This document shows, piece by piece, positions 46,064 through 54,544 of a stretch of DNA of 64,000 bases (position 1 is the stretch's first letter; every line of letters begins with the position of its first letter). A program made the position numbers and the translations under genes. The notes beneath the pieces were generated by a model. The model was not told where the DNA came from. It ran no database searches and was given only the letters and a program-made list of their open reading frames with translations. Source of the DNA: DATBFU01 sp035498405 (lineage in GTDB: Bacteria > Acidobacteriota > Thermoanaerobaculia > UBA5066 > Gp7-AA6); contig DATKAE010000062.1 in the NCBI GenBank assembly GCA_035498405.1, positions 18,888 through 82,887 on the forward strand. Reading direction: 5' to 3'.

Positions 46064-47509
46064 CTACGAGGCTTCGAGCGCCCGGCCGGGCAGGCTCTTC
46101 GGCGCGACCGCCGACGCCGCGTGCTCGGCGAGATAGGCCTCGGCCTTCATCATGCGCTGCGTCCGCCAGAGCACGCGAGTCAGATACGGGACTTGAGCCG
46201 GGCGGATCTGCCGCATCCAATCGATCCACCGCTTCTCGCCGCTCGTGTTCAGGATCGAGCGGCGCCACGTCTCGGCGTACAGCTCGAAGAACCGCCTGGC
46301 GCCCAGACGCGGCTCCCAGAGCACGTGGTGCATGTCGTACTTGAACCACGGCTGGCCCGAGAGAGCCGGCGCGAGCTTCTGGAAGAGCTCGGTGCCCGGC
46401 AGCGGCGTCAAGATCGTGTAGCCCGCGCGCTGGAATCCGTGCTTCGCCACGAAGTCCCACAACTCTTGAAACTCGGATTCCGACCAGTCCGGGTCGACGA
46501 GGAAATTGCCCGTGACCCCGTAGCCCAGGGAGCGCGCCAGCCTCGCCGCCTCCACGCTCGAGGAAACCTGCGCGTCCTTCACGACGTGCGCGAGCCCCGC
46601 GTCCGAAGCCGCCTCGAGCCCGAAGAAGATGTCGAAGTCCTTCGCGAGCGGCCGCCAGGCCTCGAGCAGCCCGGGCTCCCGGCAGGCGACGTCCGTTCGA
46701 GTCTGGACGAGGAGCCACCTCTTGCGCACGCCCCGCTTCTTCAGCGCCTGGGCGAGCTCCAGGCTCCTCGAGGGATGGTTCCAGAAGAGATCGTCCGCCA
46801 CGAAGATGCTGTCCCCCGCCGCGGCGAAGTCCTCGACGACGGCTCCGATCGACCGCTCACGAAAGGATCGGTCGTATAGCTGCCAGACCGAGCAGAAGTT
46901 GCAGCGAAAGGGACAGCCGCGTGCCGTCTCGATCAGCCAGACGGGCTTGAACAGCAGGCAGTGATAGCGGCTGCGGTATCTCTCGACGAGATCGCGGGCG
47001 GGTAGCGGGATGCGGTCGAGGCCCGTCCGCTCGGAAAGCGCGGGCGTCGAGATCCAGCCGTCCGCCGTGCGCAGCCGGAGCGCCGGGACCTCGGCGGCGG
47101 AGCGGCCGGCCGCCAGCGCGTCGGCCAGTGCCGGGACGACCTCTTCGCCGTCGTCGACACAGATCCCGTCCACCTCCTCCCGCTCGAGAGGCGCCGGATA
47201 CGCCGCCGCGGCGTGGCCCCCGATCAAGATGAACGCCTCCGGGGACAAGCGTCGGACTTGCCGCGCCGTCTCGAGCAGCCGGTCGTACTCGAGCGCATGC
47301 ATGCCCGAGATCCCCACGATCCGCGGGCGCGTGCGGCGGATCCAGGAGCCGAGGCCGCCGCCGAATCGCAGATCGACGATCGCCGGGTCGTGACCCCGGC
47401 CGCGCAAGGCCGCCCCGATGTACTCGAGCCCGAGCGGCTCGACCCGGAAGAAGGGGCCCAGTCCGAAACGCTCGTTGCCCGGGTCGGGCCGCACCAGAAG
47501 GACGTTCAT
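46064..47509 (-). CDS. B12-binding-domain radical SAM protein
   Basis: A 481-residue enzyme. Residues 1-135 form a cobalamin-binding-like Rossmann domain (PLGLEYIGAALRGRGHDPAIVDL, GGHAAAAYP). The radical SAM domain has C199-x3-C203-x2-C206 (GCPFRCNFC) for the 4Fe-4S cluster, followed by FVADDLFWNHP and FDIFFGLEAASDAGL. The C-terminal 120 residues are family-specific. Members act on lipids, hopanoids, cofactors or natural products; the divergently adjacent lipid acyltransferase makes a lipid substrate plausible, but this is inference only. Confidence 0.85.
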   Translation of the reverse strand: MNVLLVRPDPGNERFGLGPFFRVEPLGLEYIGAALRGRGHDPAIVDLRFGGGLGSWIRRTRPRIVGISGMHALEYDRLLETARQVRRLSPEAFILIGGHAAAAYPAPLEREEVDGICVDDGEEVVPALADALAAGRSAAEVPALRLRTADGWISTPALSERTGLDRIPLPARDLVERYRSRYHCLLFKPVWLIETARGCPFRCNFCSVWQLYDRSFRERSIGAVVEDFAAAGDSIFVADDLFWNHPSRSLELAQALKKRGVRKRWLLVQTRTDVACREPGLLEAWRPLAKDFDIFFGLEAASDAGLAHVVKDAQVSSSVEAARLARSLGYGVTGNFLVDPDWSESEFQELWDFVAKHGFQRAGYTILTPLPGTELFQKLAPALSGQPWFKYDMHHVLWEPRLGARRFFELYAETWRRSILNTSGEKRWIDWMRQIRPAQVPYLTRVLWRTQRMMKAEAYLAEHAASAVAPKSLPGRALEAS

Positions 47510-47519
47510 TGCTTCCCGA

Positions 47520-47529
47520 ATTGTATAGT
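47520..47529. promoter_or_regulatory. Overlapping divergent -10 boxes
   Basis: The spacer between the two divergent genes is only 29 bases and contains ATTGTATAGT. It reads TATAGT on plus (47524-47529) and TACAAT on minus (47525-47520). Both would give 5' leaders of only a few bases. No convincing -35 boxes were found. Confidence 0.4.
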
Positions 47530-47538
47530 CCGGGCCCA

Positions 47539-48474
47539 ATGTCCGAAAGGCACACCCTGCGCGCGCGCACGAAGTGGGTGAGCCACGGGCTCTCGAACCG
47601 GATCGTGTACGGCGGGCTGCACTACGGAGCTCGCTGGCTGCCGATGGCCGTCCTGAACACGATCAACGTCGTCGGCAACTCGCTCGCGGTCACGTTTCTG
47701 GCAAAGACCACCGGAGGGCTGGCGGACAACTTCCGGCAGGCCCTGGGCGTTCCCGAGCCCGAGGCCCGCCGGCTCGCGCGAAAGCTCTTCTTCGAGTATG
47801 GCCGCCAAACGATCGACACCTGGCGCCTGCGCGGCCAAGCGCTCACCCCGCAGATCGACACCTTCGAGGCGGATGCCAGAGTCCTGGCGCGCGCCCGCCG
47901 CGGAGGACGAGGGTTCCTCCTGGTCACCGGCCACGTCGGCAACTGGGAAATGGGAGCCGTCACGCTCCGGCGCCACGGCCTCACACCGGCGGTCGTCGGC
48001 CAGCCGGAGCTCGACCCGGATGTCCAGCAGATGCGCCAGAGCCTGCGCGAGCGGGTCGGCGTCGAGTCGATCGACATCGGCTCCTCGATGGCGACGGCCT
48101 TCCGCGTGCGTGCCGCGATCGACCGCGGCTGCGCGGTCGCGATGCTGGTAGATCGGGCCTACCCGGAGGACCACGTCGTCGTTCCCTTCTTCGGCCGGCC
48201 GACGGAGTTTCTGCGATCCCCTGCTCTGCTCGCCCGGTTCTGCGGCTGTCCGATCCTGCCCGGCTTCTTCCTGCGCAAGTCCGGCGGCGCGTACTACAAC
48301 GTCTGGGGAGACCCGCTCGAGGCCGACCCGGCGACCTCGCCCGAGGAGGACGCCCGGCGGGTGCTCTCCCGCATCGCGGCGGACCTCGAGGCCGTCATTC
48401 GCGCCCATCCGACGCAGTGGTTCAACTTCTATCGGTTCTGGGAGAGCGACCGGAGCCTGCTCCGAGAAATGTAG
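47539..48474 (+). CDS. Lipid A biosynthesis acyltransferase (HtrB/LpxL family)
   Basis: A 311-residue membrane-associated acyltransferase. The catalytic H-x4-E motif is GHVGNWE (H132, E137), and further family blocks are DRAYPEDHVVVPFFGRP and TQWFNFYRFWE. In Gram-negatives it adds a secondary acyl chain to lipid A; distant members acylate other glycolipids. The ATG at 47539 lies only 10 bases after a -10-like TATAGT, so the mRNA may be leaderless. Divergent from the radical SAM gene. Confidence 0.88.
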   Translation: MSERHTLRARTKWVSHGLSNRIVYGGLHYGARWLPMAVLNTINVVGNSLAVTFLAKTTGGLADNFRQALGVPEPEARRLARKLFFEYGRQTIDTWRLRGQALTPQIDTFEADARVLARARRGGRGFLLVTGHVGNWEMGAVTLRRHGLTPAVVGQPELDPDVQQMRQSLRERVGVESIDIGSSMATAFRVRAAIDRGCAVAMLVDRAYPEDHVVVPFFGRPTEFLRSPALLARFCGCPILPGFFLRKSGGAYYNVWGDPLEADPATSPEEDARRVLSRIAADLEAVIRAHPTQWFNFYRFWESDRSLLREM

Positions 48475-48511
48475 GCGGCGGCGCGCCCAAGCCTGCCCGC
48501 GCGGCGCCGCG

Positions 48512-49627
48512 TCACTGGAAGTATCCGTTCACGTCCACGATGAGGTGCACCGTCGTGCCGGCGGCCTGATCGCAATGCACGGCGAGACCGCCTCCGGCGC
48601 TCAAGACCGTCACGGCATTGTTGGCTCGAGTCTGACCGGCGCTGTAGTTGATGGTGGAGACGAGCGGTGTCATGGCCCCGGCCGAATAGAGCCGGAGATC
48701 GCCGAGGGCGCTTGATTGGGTGACGGTCACGTTCAAGGAAACGGCCAGGGCGCCCGACGGCACCCCACAGTGACCGGCCAGCGTGAACAGCCGATCGGTT
48801 TGGCCAGACAGGGCGGGCCCGCCGTAGAAGGCGGTGCCGGTCGGGCGCGTGTCGATCACCCGGCAGGGCGCCACGGTGTAGTACGAGATACCGGCCGGGG
48901 TCATGGTGGGTGTCGCCGTTGCCAGAACGGTCAGGGAGGGCTGAGGGGTTGGCATCGCGGACGGTGTCAACGTGGGCGTTGGCGTCGGCGTGGGTGTCGG
49001 AGTCGACGTCGCGGTCACGAGCGGCGTATTCGTCGGCGTCGCTGTGGGTGTGGCGGGTGGAATGATGCCCAGGCGCAGGATCCAGTCTCCCGTCACCCCT
49101 TGGTCCTCCGCGTAGCTCCATGTGCCGAGGGTGTCCCGGAGGAAGTTCCGGTGCGAGGTGATGCCGTCCTTGTCGTTCCCGAAGCCGACCGGCTGGAGGA
49201 TGCTGATGCAGGTGATCTCGACGCGAACGCTGCCGCTCGTAATCGAGGGCGGCGGCGGGAACTCCGTCTCGAAGGTGATGTCGTTGAACGTGTTGTTGCC
49301 GTCCAGAAGGTAGGCATTGTTGCTCGCCCACAGCAGCGTGCCGGGCATTACGGTGTCGGCGTCGTCCTGGTAGATCTGGACGGAGTAGGCGTCCGAACCA
49401 CCGTTGCACCCCAGCACCCGGACCCGGTCGATCGTGTACGGATACTGCGCGGGAATCGCCGTGAACTTGGCGGCCACGCTCTCCGAGTCCCCGATTCCCG
49501 TCTGGCAGGCGAGCGGGGTGCTCTGCACCCAGCTGTCGTTCTGCAGGAAGACAGTTTGAGCTCGGAGTGTCGAAGCTTCGACCACGAGCGGCAGCAGCGC
49601 GGCCGCCAGGATGACCCGAGAGCGCAT
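48512..49627 (-). CDS. Secreted beta-rich protein with Thr/Pro linker and GYF-type C-terminal domain
   Basis: A 371-residue exported protein (signal peptide ILAAALLPLVVEASTLRAQ). Residues about 25-190 form an unrecognised beta-rich domain (ESVAAKFTAIPAQYPYTIDRV, SVQIYQDDAD, PGTLLWA, GVTGDWILRLGI) that looks like a jelly-roll or carbohydrate-binding fold. A 55-residue TPTPTPT linker follows, then the shared C-terminal domain (YYTVAPCRVIDTR to HLIVDVNGYFQ). Convergent with the acyltransferase gene. The next gene upstream on the same strand has the same design. Confidence 0.75.
   Translation of the reverse strand: MRSRVILAAALLPLVVEASTLRAQTVFLQNDSWVQSTPLACQTGIGDSESVAAKFTAIPAQYPYTIDRVRVLGCNGGSDAYSVQIYQDDADTVMPGTLLWASNNAYLLDGNNTFNDITFETEFPPPPSITSGSVRVEITCISILQPVGFGNDKDGITSHRNFLRDTLGTWSYAEDQGVTGDWILRLGIIPPATPTATPTNTPLVTATSTPTPTPTPTPTLTPSAMPTPQPSLTVLATATPTMTPAGISYYTVAPCRVIDTRPTGTAFYGGPALSGQTDRLFTLAGHCGVPSGALAVSLNVTVTQSSALGDLRLYSAGAMTPLVSTINYSAGQTRANNAVTVLSAGGGLAVHCDQAAGTTVHLIVDVNGYFQ
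48515..48889 (-). other. Shared C-terminal GYF-type domain, copy 3
   Basis: Contains PCRVIDTR, GGPALSGQ, GHCGVPSGALAVSLNVTVT, LRLYSAG, NYSAGQTRANN, HCDQAAGT and DVNGYFQ. Joined to the N-terminal domain by a Thr/Pro linker. Confidence 0.85.
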
Positions 49628-49748
49628 CGGCCCTCCCCGCCAACCCTTGTCGAGTGCGATGCGCCATTGTAACGCGGCGCAAAGCGTGGAGAACTGGCCC
49701 CCGGGACAGGGAGGAGAGCTCCGGAGGCCTCCCGGCGTTTTTTCCCGC

Positions 49749-51569
49749 CTACTGAAAGTAGCCGCTCACATCCACGATGACGTGAACGGTGCCACTCGAC
49801 TGATCGCAGTGCACCTTGAAGTCCCCGGCGGCTCCTAGCGAGACGACCGCGTTGTTGGCCCGCGTCTGCCCCGCGCCATAGTTGATCGCGGACGTGGGCG
49901 GGACGGCTCCCCCGCCCGGGTAGAGGCGAAGGTCCCCCGCGGAAGAGGGCATGGTTACCGTCAGATTGATGGCGACCGACTTCGCGCCCACCGGGACTCC
50001 ACACTGTCCCGCGAGTACGAAGCTCCGGTCCGGGCCGCCCGCGGAAAGCGGCGGACCGCCCCAGGCGCCGGGGGCGCGGCGCGTGTCGACCGCCCGGCAC
50101 GGCGCGACGGTGCTGAAGGCGAGCGCAACCGGAGGCGGAGTCACCGTGGGAGTCTGGGTAGCCGTTGGAGTCTCCGTTGCCGTGGGTGGCAGCGGCGTCG
50201 AGGTCGCAGTCGCGGTCGGCGTGCGCGTCGGCGTCGAAGTTGGCGTCGAGGTCGGCGTCCGCGTCGCGTTGGCTGTCGCGGTGTTGGTCGGAGTTCCCGT
50301 GAGCGTCGCCGTCGGCGGGGGCGAGCCGGCGACGACCTTGTAGAGGAGGCCGCCTCCCGTCGCAAGGTAGAGCTCGCCGTCCAGGTCCTCGCCGAACGTC
50401 TGGAGCCCGGCAACGACCGGGGTAAAGAGACTCCCGTCCGGCCAGCCCCAGAGCTCTCCCGAGCAGTTGTCGCCGTAGACGTAGATGCCCGCGAGCCCCG
50501 GGATGGCGGACCCGCGGTACACATAGCCTCCCATGATGGCGCAGCTGCCGTCGTTGTGGTTGTACTCGTTGACCGGCAGGACGTAGCTCGCGTCGTGGCA
50601 CGCCGCCGGCGTCGGCGAGCAGTTCGTCGTGCCCCCCGCGCCGCAGTCCGTGCCTTCCATGACCTTCCAACCGTAGTTCTCGCCGCCCGAGCTCGAGGCG
50701 GGCTGCACGTCGATCTCTTCCCAGGCGCTCTGGCCCACGTCGCCGATCCAGAGGTCCCCGGTCGAGCGGTCGAAGGAAAAGCGCCAGGGGTTGCGCAGGC
50801 CCTTGGCCCACGTCACGTTGCGCGGGTAAGGGCCGCCGGCGTTGGGGTTCGACGGAGGGACGCCGTAGTAGGGCGGCGTGCCGACGTTCTGATCGACGTC
50901 GATCCGAAGCAGCTTGCCGAGCGGTGAGTCGTCGTTCTGCGCGTTGCAGGGCGGATCGTTGCCGGAGCCGCCGTCGCCCGTGCCGAGGTAGAGATATCCG
51001 TCGGGGCCGAATTGAAGCTGCCCGCCGTTGTGGTTGGCGTTGATCGGATGGGGAATGCCGAGCAGCATGACGCCGCTCGAAGAATCGGCCAGGTCCGGGT
51101 TCGCCGAAACCTGATAGCGGGCGATGACGATGTCGCCGTCGTTGAGCGAGCCCGCCGCCTTTGTCGTGTAGTAGACGAAGAAATAGGGCGTCGTCGGATA
51201 CTGCGGGTGGAAGGCGACGGACAGGAGACCCCGTTCGCCTCCGGACAGAACCGAGGACGTGATGTCGAGAAACGGCGTCGAGAGGACGCTGCCATTCTTC
51301 AGCACGAGGATCTTGCCGCTCTGGATGGTCAGGAAGAGCCGCGAATCGTGCGCATTCGTGATCGCCGTGATGGCGCCGGGATTGGGCGAGATTGGAATGG
51401 ATTGCAGTGCGATCGACGGCAGGGCGGTCGGCGACTGCGAGCGCCGCGTTCCGGCCTGGCTGCTTCGCGCGGCGAGCGCCGCGAGCGCCAGGCTGCCCCC
51501 GAGGGCGGCAAGAGCCCACCTGCTCGCCGGACCGACCCTCCGAGCCGAAGCGGAATCCCGCCGGTTCAT
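49749..51569 (-). CDS. PQQ-dependent sugar dehydrogenase-like protein with Thr/Pro linker and GYF-type C-terminal domain
   Basis: A 606-residue exported protein. After a signal peptide ending near SSQAG, residues about 50-420 form a soluble glucose/aldose dehydrogenase-type six-bladed propeller: GLLSVAFHPQYP, NANHNGGQLQFGPDGYLYLGTGDGG, LGKLLRIDVD, GLRNPWRFSFDRSTGDLWIGDVGQ and GGENYGWKVMEG. His in NHNGGQL and Arg in GLRNP match catalytic positions of the family, so PQQ binding is likely. A TPT-rich linker (about 425-485) leads to the shared C-terminal domain ending DVSGYFQ. Likely periplasmic or surface sugar oxidation. Confidence 0.87.
   Translation of the reverse strand: MNRRDSASARRVGPASRWALAALGGSLALAALAARSSQAGTRRSQSPTALPSIALQSIPISPNPGAITAITNAHDSRLFLTIQSGKILVLKNGSVLSTPFLDITSSVLSGGERGLLSVAFHPQYPTTPYFFVYYTTKAAGSLNDGDIVIARYQVSANPDLADSSSGVMLLGIPHPINANHNGGQLQFGPDGYLYLGTGDGGSGNDPPCNAQNDDSPLGKLLRIDVDQNVGTPPYYGVPPSNPNAGGPYPRNVTWAKGLRNPWRFSFDRSTGDLWIGDVGQSAWEEIDVQPASSSGGENYGWKVMEGTDCGAGGTTNCSPTPAACHDASYVLPVNEYNHNDGSCAIMGGYVYRGSAIPGLAGIYVYGDNCSGELWGWPDGSLFTPVVAGLQTFGEDLDGELYLATGGGLLYKVVAGSPPPTATLTGTPTNTATANATRTPTSTPTSTPTRTPTATATSTPLPPTATETPTATQTPTVTPPPVALAFSTVAPCRAVDTRRAPGAWGGPPLSAGGPDRSFVLAGQCGVPVGAKSVAINLTVTMPSSAGDLRLYPGGGAVPPTSAINYGAGQTRANNAVVSLGAAGDFKVHCDQSSGTVHVIVDVSGYFQ
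49752..50120 (-). other. Shared C-terminal GYF-type domain, copy 4
   Basis: Contains TVAPCRAVDTR, GGPPLSAGG, GQCGVPVGAKSVAINLTVT, LRLYPGG, NYGAGQTRANN, HCDQSSGTVHVIVDV and ends SGYFQ. Confidence 0.85.
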
Positions 51570-51625
51570 AGGCAGAGCGCCATTCTAGTCATCCGCGGCA
51601 CCCGCGGGAGAGAGGCCCCCTGCCT

Positions 51626-52897
51626 TTACGGCGAGGCCGAGGCCCCGGCCGGCCTGTCCCACTTGCCGTAGACGTAGTTGCCGCAGCAGCGGGCGCAGAT
51701 GGGCAGAGGCTCCTTCGCGAGCTTCTCTCGGAACCTCCACGCCTTCGGACCGTTCCAGATCTCGGCGAAGGGCTGCCGGCGGACGTTGCCGATGAAGTAG
51801 TCCGGGAAGTCCCCGCAAAAACAGACCTCGCCATCCGGCTCGACCTGCGCGAAGTACCACGCGACGGGGCAGAGGTTGTGTCCGAAGGTCTGGGAGAAGT
51901 CGGAGAAGTACTCGGGCACGTTCTCGGGCGGCACGTCGGGCACGAAGGAGACCCAGGGCCGGCCGAGACTCGAGTCGATGAAACGGCGCCGCCGCAGGCC
52001 CTTCAGAAGCTTGACGACCTCGCCCAACTGCTCGCCCCGGGTCGCCGGGATCGAGGCGGCATCAAAGTCGAAGCCCTTCCACGATTCCGCCTTGATCCCG
52101 AACTCGTCCCGCATCACTCTCTCGTACTCGCCGCCGACTTGCTTCGGGATGAACCAGCGCAGCCCGATGTTGATCGTGTCGAGCGGAAGCTCCCGCAAGA
52201 TCTCGACTGCCGGCGCGACCGCCTCCAGGTTCAGCTCCGAGATCGGCAAAATGGCGATCAACATCGGCCCCGCGCCGCCGAGCTCCCCGCGCCACCGCGC
52301 CACGGCCCTCACACCGGCCGCGGCCTTCTCGAAACTGTCCGCCTTCCCGCGGATCCGGTTGTGCACCTCGGGCGGCCCGTCCATCGAAACCGCGATCGAG
52401 TCGATGCCGGCCTCGACCAGCTCCTTCGCATAAGGCTCGAGCCGCCCGCCGTTGGTGATGACCGTGCAGGTCAGGCCGCGGCTCTTGATCTCGCGCACCA
52501 GCGGCAGGATGTCCGGGTACAGCAGCGGTTCCCCGCCGAAGAGCGAGACGATCGGCTTCCATGGCGCGATCTCGTCGAGCAGCCGAACGTAGTCCGGCAG
52601 CGCCATCTGGCGATTCAACCCGATCAGCTCCCGAATCCGGTCGCGTTCCTTCTCACCGTCCGTGGCCGAGGCGGAGAACCCGTCGGAGCGGTAGATCCCG
52701 GTGTCCCCCCACTGCCCGCACATCTTGCACCGCAGGTTGCAGAGGTTCGTCACCCGCAGTTGCACGAAGGTCGGCTTGGGGAGGTTCTCGCGACGCGGCT
52801 CCGCGAGGTGGGCCATCACGTCGCGACGCCCCTGGGCCATCCGCCCGAGATGCCGCCGCGCGAAGCCGGCAAGCTGGAGGCCGCGGCGAAAGCTCAT
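51626..52897 (-). CDS. Radical SAM/SPASM-type enzyme
   Basis: A 423-residue enzyme. The radical SAM cluster motif is C53-x3-C57-x2-C60 (CNLRCKMC), followed by SLFGGEPLLYPDI (SAM-binding GGE) and IAVSMDGPPEVHNRIRG. The C-terminal region has further Cys in CPVAWYFAQVEPDGEVCFCGDFP and CARCCGNYVYG, the arrangement of a SPASM domain carrying extra Fe-S clusters. SPASM enzymes modify peptides or proteins or serve as sulfatase maturases. Neighbours are the PQQ-dehydrogenase-like protein and an M64 peptidase; no precursor peptide was found. The substrate is unknown. Confidence 0.88.
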   Translation of the reverse strand: MSFRRGLQLAGFARRHLGRMAQGRRDVMAHLAEPRRENLPKPTFVQLRVTNLCNLRCKMCGQWGDTGIYRSDGFSASATDGEKERDRIRELIGLNRQMALPDYVRLLDEIAPWKPIVSLFGGEPLLYPDILPLVREIKSRGLTCTVITNGGRLEPYAKELVEAGIDSIAVSMDGPPEVHNRIRGKADSFEKAAAGVRAVARWRGELGGAGPMLIAILPISELNLEAVAPAVEILRELPLDTINIGLRWFIPKQVGGEYERVMRDEFGIKAESWKGFDFDAASIPATRGEQLGEVVKLLKGLRRRRFIDSSLGRPWVSFVPDVPPENVPEYFSDFSQTFGHNLCPVAWYFAQVEPDGEVCFCGDFPDYFIGNVRRQPFAEIWNGPKAWRFREKLAKEPLPICARCCGNYVYGKWDRPAGASASP

Positions 52898-52921
52898 CGT
52901 TCCCGAGCTCCGGCGCCGCGC

Positions 52922-54322
52922 CTACCGCGAAGCCGTGTAGAGGTCCATGATCACCTGGATCCCCCGCCGGCAGACCGCGCAGAAGCCAACTTCGTCCCGA
53001 GTGAACATGGTGCAGTCGGCCTGCGGCCGATAGAAGCCCTTGGCCTCGTACAACGCGCCTTCAAACGCCCCCACCTTGCCGGCGTACGGACCCGCGCCGA
53101 GGAGCTTGGTCGTCGCCTCCCTTTCCTCGGCGAAGAGCGCGTCCATCTTCTCCTCCGGGGCCCGCTCGGCTCGGATCTGGCGCCGCCGCTTCTGGAAGTC
53201 GTTCTGTTCCGCTTCGAAGCGCTCCTTGGGCCAGGGTGTGGGCAGCGGTGTGCCGGACACGACGAGATCCTTCCACTTGAGCGCCGGGTCGGAAAGCGCG
53301 GTCACGTTCGGCTCCCAGGGCTCCACCCTCTCGCCGGCCGGCTCGTAAGCCACGGCGGAGGTGTAGTACTCGTCGGCCAACGCCGCGAACTGGTGCCCGA
53401 ACTCGTGCACGAACAGGTATGGCGCCCAGAGGCTGTCGGCGGCGGCCGTCGAGTAGACGTTGAAGATCCCGCCCCCTCCGTAGGTCTTGGAGTTGGCGAG
53501 GACCTCCACGAACTCGTAGGGCGCAAAGGAGGCGACGTCCCGGAAGGAGCGATTCTCGAAGGTCAGCATGTAGCGCTCCGAGCCGAAGGCGTCGTAGGAG
53601 GCGCCCACGCGCGAGCGCCGGTGAATTCCGGTCGAGGGGCGTGACACGCCCGACTCTTCCGATGGCGGGCAGAGTCCCCAGACGTTGAAATCGCTGCGCC
53701 GCTCCTTAAACGGCGACAGGCCGAAGAGGATCTCGACCAGCCGATGCGCGTCCTTCTCGAACTTTCCGCGCTCCGCCGCCGTGTACCCGTCGCCGAGGAT
53801 CAGCAAGTCGATCTTCTGGGCCGGGGGCCCATGCTTCTCGATCTCGATGACGGGACCGGGCGAGGGGGGCTTCGACGCGTCCACGAACATGTCGTTGGGG
53901 TCGACGATCGTGGACCAGATCTCCCGGAACGCGTTCCGGGAGTCGCGCTTCTTCACGACGATCTGCACCGGAGCGGCCGGCGCCGGGAAGCGCAGCGACT
54001 CCGAAAAAGTCCGGTAGCGCTCCTTGGCCTCTCCGGTCGTCTCCCACTCCCCGAAGATGGAAGAGTAGCCTCGGGAGTAGAGAACGCGGTTCGACTTGCG
54101 GTCGATCACCTCGAAGTAGTACTTGCCGAGGTTCGTGTCGTCGAGCGGCCGGGCCGGGTTACCCGGCCATTCCAGAGGTTCCAACACCACGCGGTCGAGG
54201 GCGAAACGCTCCTCGGTGGCGTTTCCCGTGTGGTCGTAGTCCACCCGCATCGTGCGCGGGGCGGCGGCCAGGGCGGTCGTCATGAGCAGGCTTAGAAAAA
54301 TGAAAGGGAGCTCTTTCCTCAT
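52922..54322 (-). CDS. Secreted M64-family metallopeptidase (IgA peptidase M64)
   Basis: A 466-residue exported peptidase with signal peptide PFIFLSLLMTTALAAAP. An N-terminal beta domain (about 25-160) precedes the catalytic domain, which contains KIDLLILGDGYTAAE and the zinc site HEFGHQFAALADE (H306, E307, H310; D317 as probable third ligand). This is the M64 pattern found in Clostridium IgA protease relatives. The target here is unknown and immunoglobulin is not implied. It lies 24 bases upstream of the radical SAM gene on the same strand. Confidence 0.9.
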   Translation of the reverse strand: MRKELPFIFLSLLMTTALAAAPRTMRVDYDHTGNATEERFALDRVVLEPLEWPGNPARPLDDTNLGKYYFEVIDRKSNRVLYSRGYSSIFGEWETTGEAKERYRTFSESLRFPAPAAPVQIVVKKRDSRNAFREIWSTIVDPNDMFVDASKPPSPGPVIEIEKHGPPAQKIDLLILGDGYTAAERGKFEKDAHRLVEILFGLSPFKERRSDFNVWGLCPPSEESGVSRPSTGIHRRSRVGASYDAFGSERYMLTFENRSFRDVASFAPYEFVEVLANSKTYGGGGIFNVYSTAAADSLWAPYLFVHEFGHQFAALADEYYTSAVAYEPAGERVEPWEPNVTALSDPALKWKDLVVSGTPLPTPWPKERFEAEQNDFQKRRRQIRAERAPEEKMDALFAEEREATTKLLGAGPYAGKVGAFEGALYEAKGFYRPQADCTMFTRDEVGFCAVCRRGIQVIMDLYTASR

Positions 54323-54544
54323 CTGAATCGCATATCCTACGCTCTCCCGGCGGGGACCCATGAGGGTGTCATTGAGCCATCGTCGCGACCGCAATCGACG
54401 CGCCCAGAATGCCGCCCGATCCTTCGGCGCGCAGGGGCGATGTTGGCTCCCCGTGCAGCCCACTCGATAGCGAGCGCGCCGCCCGGCGCGGGATGACCCG
54501 GGCCCGCCGGCGCTCTCTGTAATCCAAGCGAAAGGACCGAAAGA

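Noticed and set aside
48478..48510. GC-rich hairpin between convergent genes as a bidirectional terminator
   Set aside because: The 7-bp stem has a 19-base loop and no T-tract on either strand; too weak to call in DNA this GC-rich.
51626..54322. RiPP biosynthetic cluster
   Set aside because: A SPASM enzyme and a protease are present, but no precursor peptide, recognition domain protein or dedicated exporter was found, so it is kept only as a linked pair.
54323..54544. Possible riboswitch or T-box upstream of cysK
   Set aside because: Only a short GC inverted repeat was visible and none of the conserved cores I know; no support beyond base composition.
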